NCBI GenBank assembly: GCA_002311665.1
Contig: DBYX01000021.1
Location: 1 to 14,576, forward strand
Reading direction: 5' to 3'
DNA: 14,576 nucleotides
DNA from: Lachnoclostridium sp. UBA1175
GTDB taxonomy: Bacteria; Bacillota; Clostridia; Lachnospirales; Lachnospiraceae
The notes under the pieces were generated by a model. It searched no databases. It was not told the DNA's origin and worked only from the letters and a program-made list of their open reading frames with translations. Shown in pieces: positions 13,863-14,576 of the stretch (its first letter is position 1; the number at the start of each line of letters is the position of its first letter). A program made the translations under genes and the position numbers.

Positions 13863-13878
13863 TCAGGAGGAAACGACA

Positions 13879-14576
13879 ATGGCATTATTTGAATCGTACG
13901 AAAGAAGAATTGACAAGATCAATTCCGTATTGAACAGCTATGGCATCTCCTCCATCGAAGAGGCGGAGAAGATCACGAAGGACGCCGGCCTGAACGTTTA
14001 CGATCAGGTTAAGAAGATTCAGCCGATCTGCTTTGAGAACGCTTGCTGGGCTTACACCGTAGGCGCTGCGATCGCGATCAAGAAGAACTGCCGCAAGGCT
14101 GCCGACGCTGCTGCAGCGATCGGTGAGGGCCTTCAGGCTTTCTGTATCCCGGGCTCCGTTGCCGACACCCGTAAGGTCGGTCTTGGACACGGTAACCTCG
14201 GCAAGATGCTCCTCGAGGAGGAGACGGACTGCTTCGCATTCCTTGCAGGTCACGAGTCGTTCGCGGCTGCTGAGGGCGCGATCGGTATCGCCGAGAAGGC
14301 GAACAAGGTTCGCAAGAAGCCTCTCCGCGTTATCCTCAACGGTCTCGGCAAGGACGCTGCCAAGATCATTTCCCGTATCAACGGTTTCACCCATGTGGAG
14401 ACCGAGTACGATCCTTACACCAACACGGTTAAGGAGATCGGTCGTCACAGCTACTCCGACGGTCTTCGCGCTAAGGTTAACTGCTACGGCGCTGACTCCG
14501 TTCCGGAGGGTGTAGCGATCATGTGGAAGGAAAATGTCGACGTTTCCATCACCGGTAACTCGACCAACCCGACCCG
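13879..14576 (+). CDS. Conserved protein, probably GGGtGRT family (3' end cut by window)
   Basis: The gene begins at ATG 13879 with AGGAGG 8 nt upstream and runs open to the window edge (232 complete codons; starts MALFESYERRIDKINSVLN). I associate it with the GGGtGRT protein family of Clostridia, mainly from its overall sequence and its position after the NifU-like gene; the motif that names the family would lie beyond the window, so this is not confirmed. Visible features are an N-terminal helix, Cys51 and Cys56 in a PICFENACWAY segment, Cys71, a glycine-rich VGLGHGNLGKM stretch (100-110), FLAGHESFAAAEGA (121-134) and VILNGLGKDAAK (151-162). There are no membrane segments or signal peptide. 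Codon use is biased as in the NifU-like gene, so both are probably abundant and co-transcribed. The biochemical role is unknown; a link to iron-sulfur metabolism is inferred from context only. Confidence 0.65.
   Translation, partial: MALFESYERRIDKINSVLNSYGISSIEEAEKITKDAGLNVYDQVKKIQPICFENACWAYTVGAAIAIKKNCRKAADAAAAIGEGLQAFCIPGSVADTRKVGLGHGNLGKMLLEEETDCFAFLAGHESFAAAEGAIGIAEKANKVRKKPLRVILNGLGKDAAKIISRINGFTHVETEYDPYTNTVKEIGRHSYSDGLRAKVNCYGADSVPEGVAIMWKENVDVSITGNSTNPT

Overview
The window looks like chromosomal DNA from an anaerobic, low-to-mid-GC-lineage Gram-positive bacterium of the class Clostridia, possibly Lachnospiraceae or a relative. This rests on strong AGGAGG-type ribosome binding sites, the NAD-linked type 1B dihydroorotate dehydrogenase pair (PyrD plus PyrK), a class B sortase, a giant fused 2-hydroxyacyl-CoA-dehydratase/activase-like protein, and a NifU-like protein followed by what appears to be a GGGtGRT-family protein. 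The genus cannot be fixed from the sequence alone. I see no rRNA, tRNA, CRISPR array, insertion sequence or phage gene.

Left part (1-5850, all minus strand). Reading in the direction of transcription from about 5815, the order is pyrK, pyrD, pyrE, queA, then a secreted protein of two InlB-like repeats and five Ig-like domains. pyrK, pyrD and pyrE carry steps 4 and 5 of pyrimidine synthesis (dihydroorotate to orotate to OMP). queA (queuosine tRNA modification) is joined to pyrE by a four-base ATGA overlap. The surface-protein gene lies 62 bp past queA and may be read through or have its own promoter.

Middle part (5783-10840). A divergent intergenic region holds back-to-back sigma-A-like promoters. 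The plus-strand promoter (TTGCCA, 17 bp, TATACT) leads into a leader of about 90 nt with three successive stem-loops, then a 1415-codon gene. Its product has two activase (ASKHA ATPase) domains, each with a cysteine pair exactly 39 residues apart, a four-cysteine linker, a DUF2229-like segment and an HgdB-like C-terminal half. A 165-aa membrane-anchored protein of unknown function follows 13 bp later from a TTG start. A strong bidirectional terminator ends this unit and faces the next one.

Right part (10849-14576). A minus-strand pair encodes a class B sortase and a calcineurin-like phosphoesterase whose metal-binding motifs are mostly altered. Divergent from it, on the plus strand, are a NifU/IscU-like iron-sulfur scaffold protein and, with an AGGAGG ribosome binding site, a conserved protein cut off by the window end.

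Most of the window is housekeeping. The less explained pieces are the self-contained activase/dehydratase protein with its structured leader and small membrane partner, the degenerate phosphoesterase beside the sortase, and the NifU-like/GGGtGRT-type pair. Iron-sulfur chemistry recurs (PyrK, the activase protein, the NifU-like protein), but a functional link between these units is inference only.
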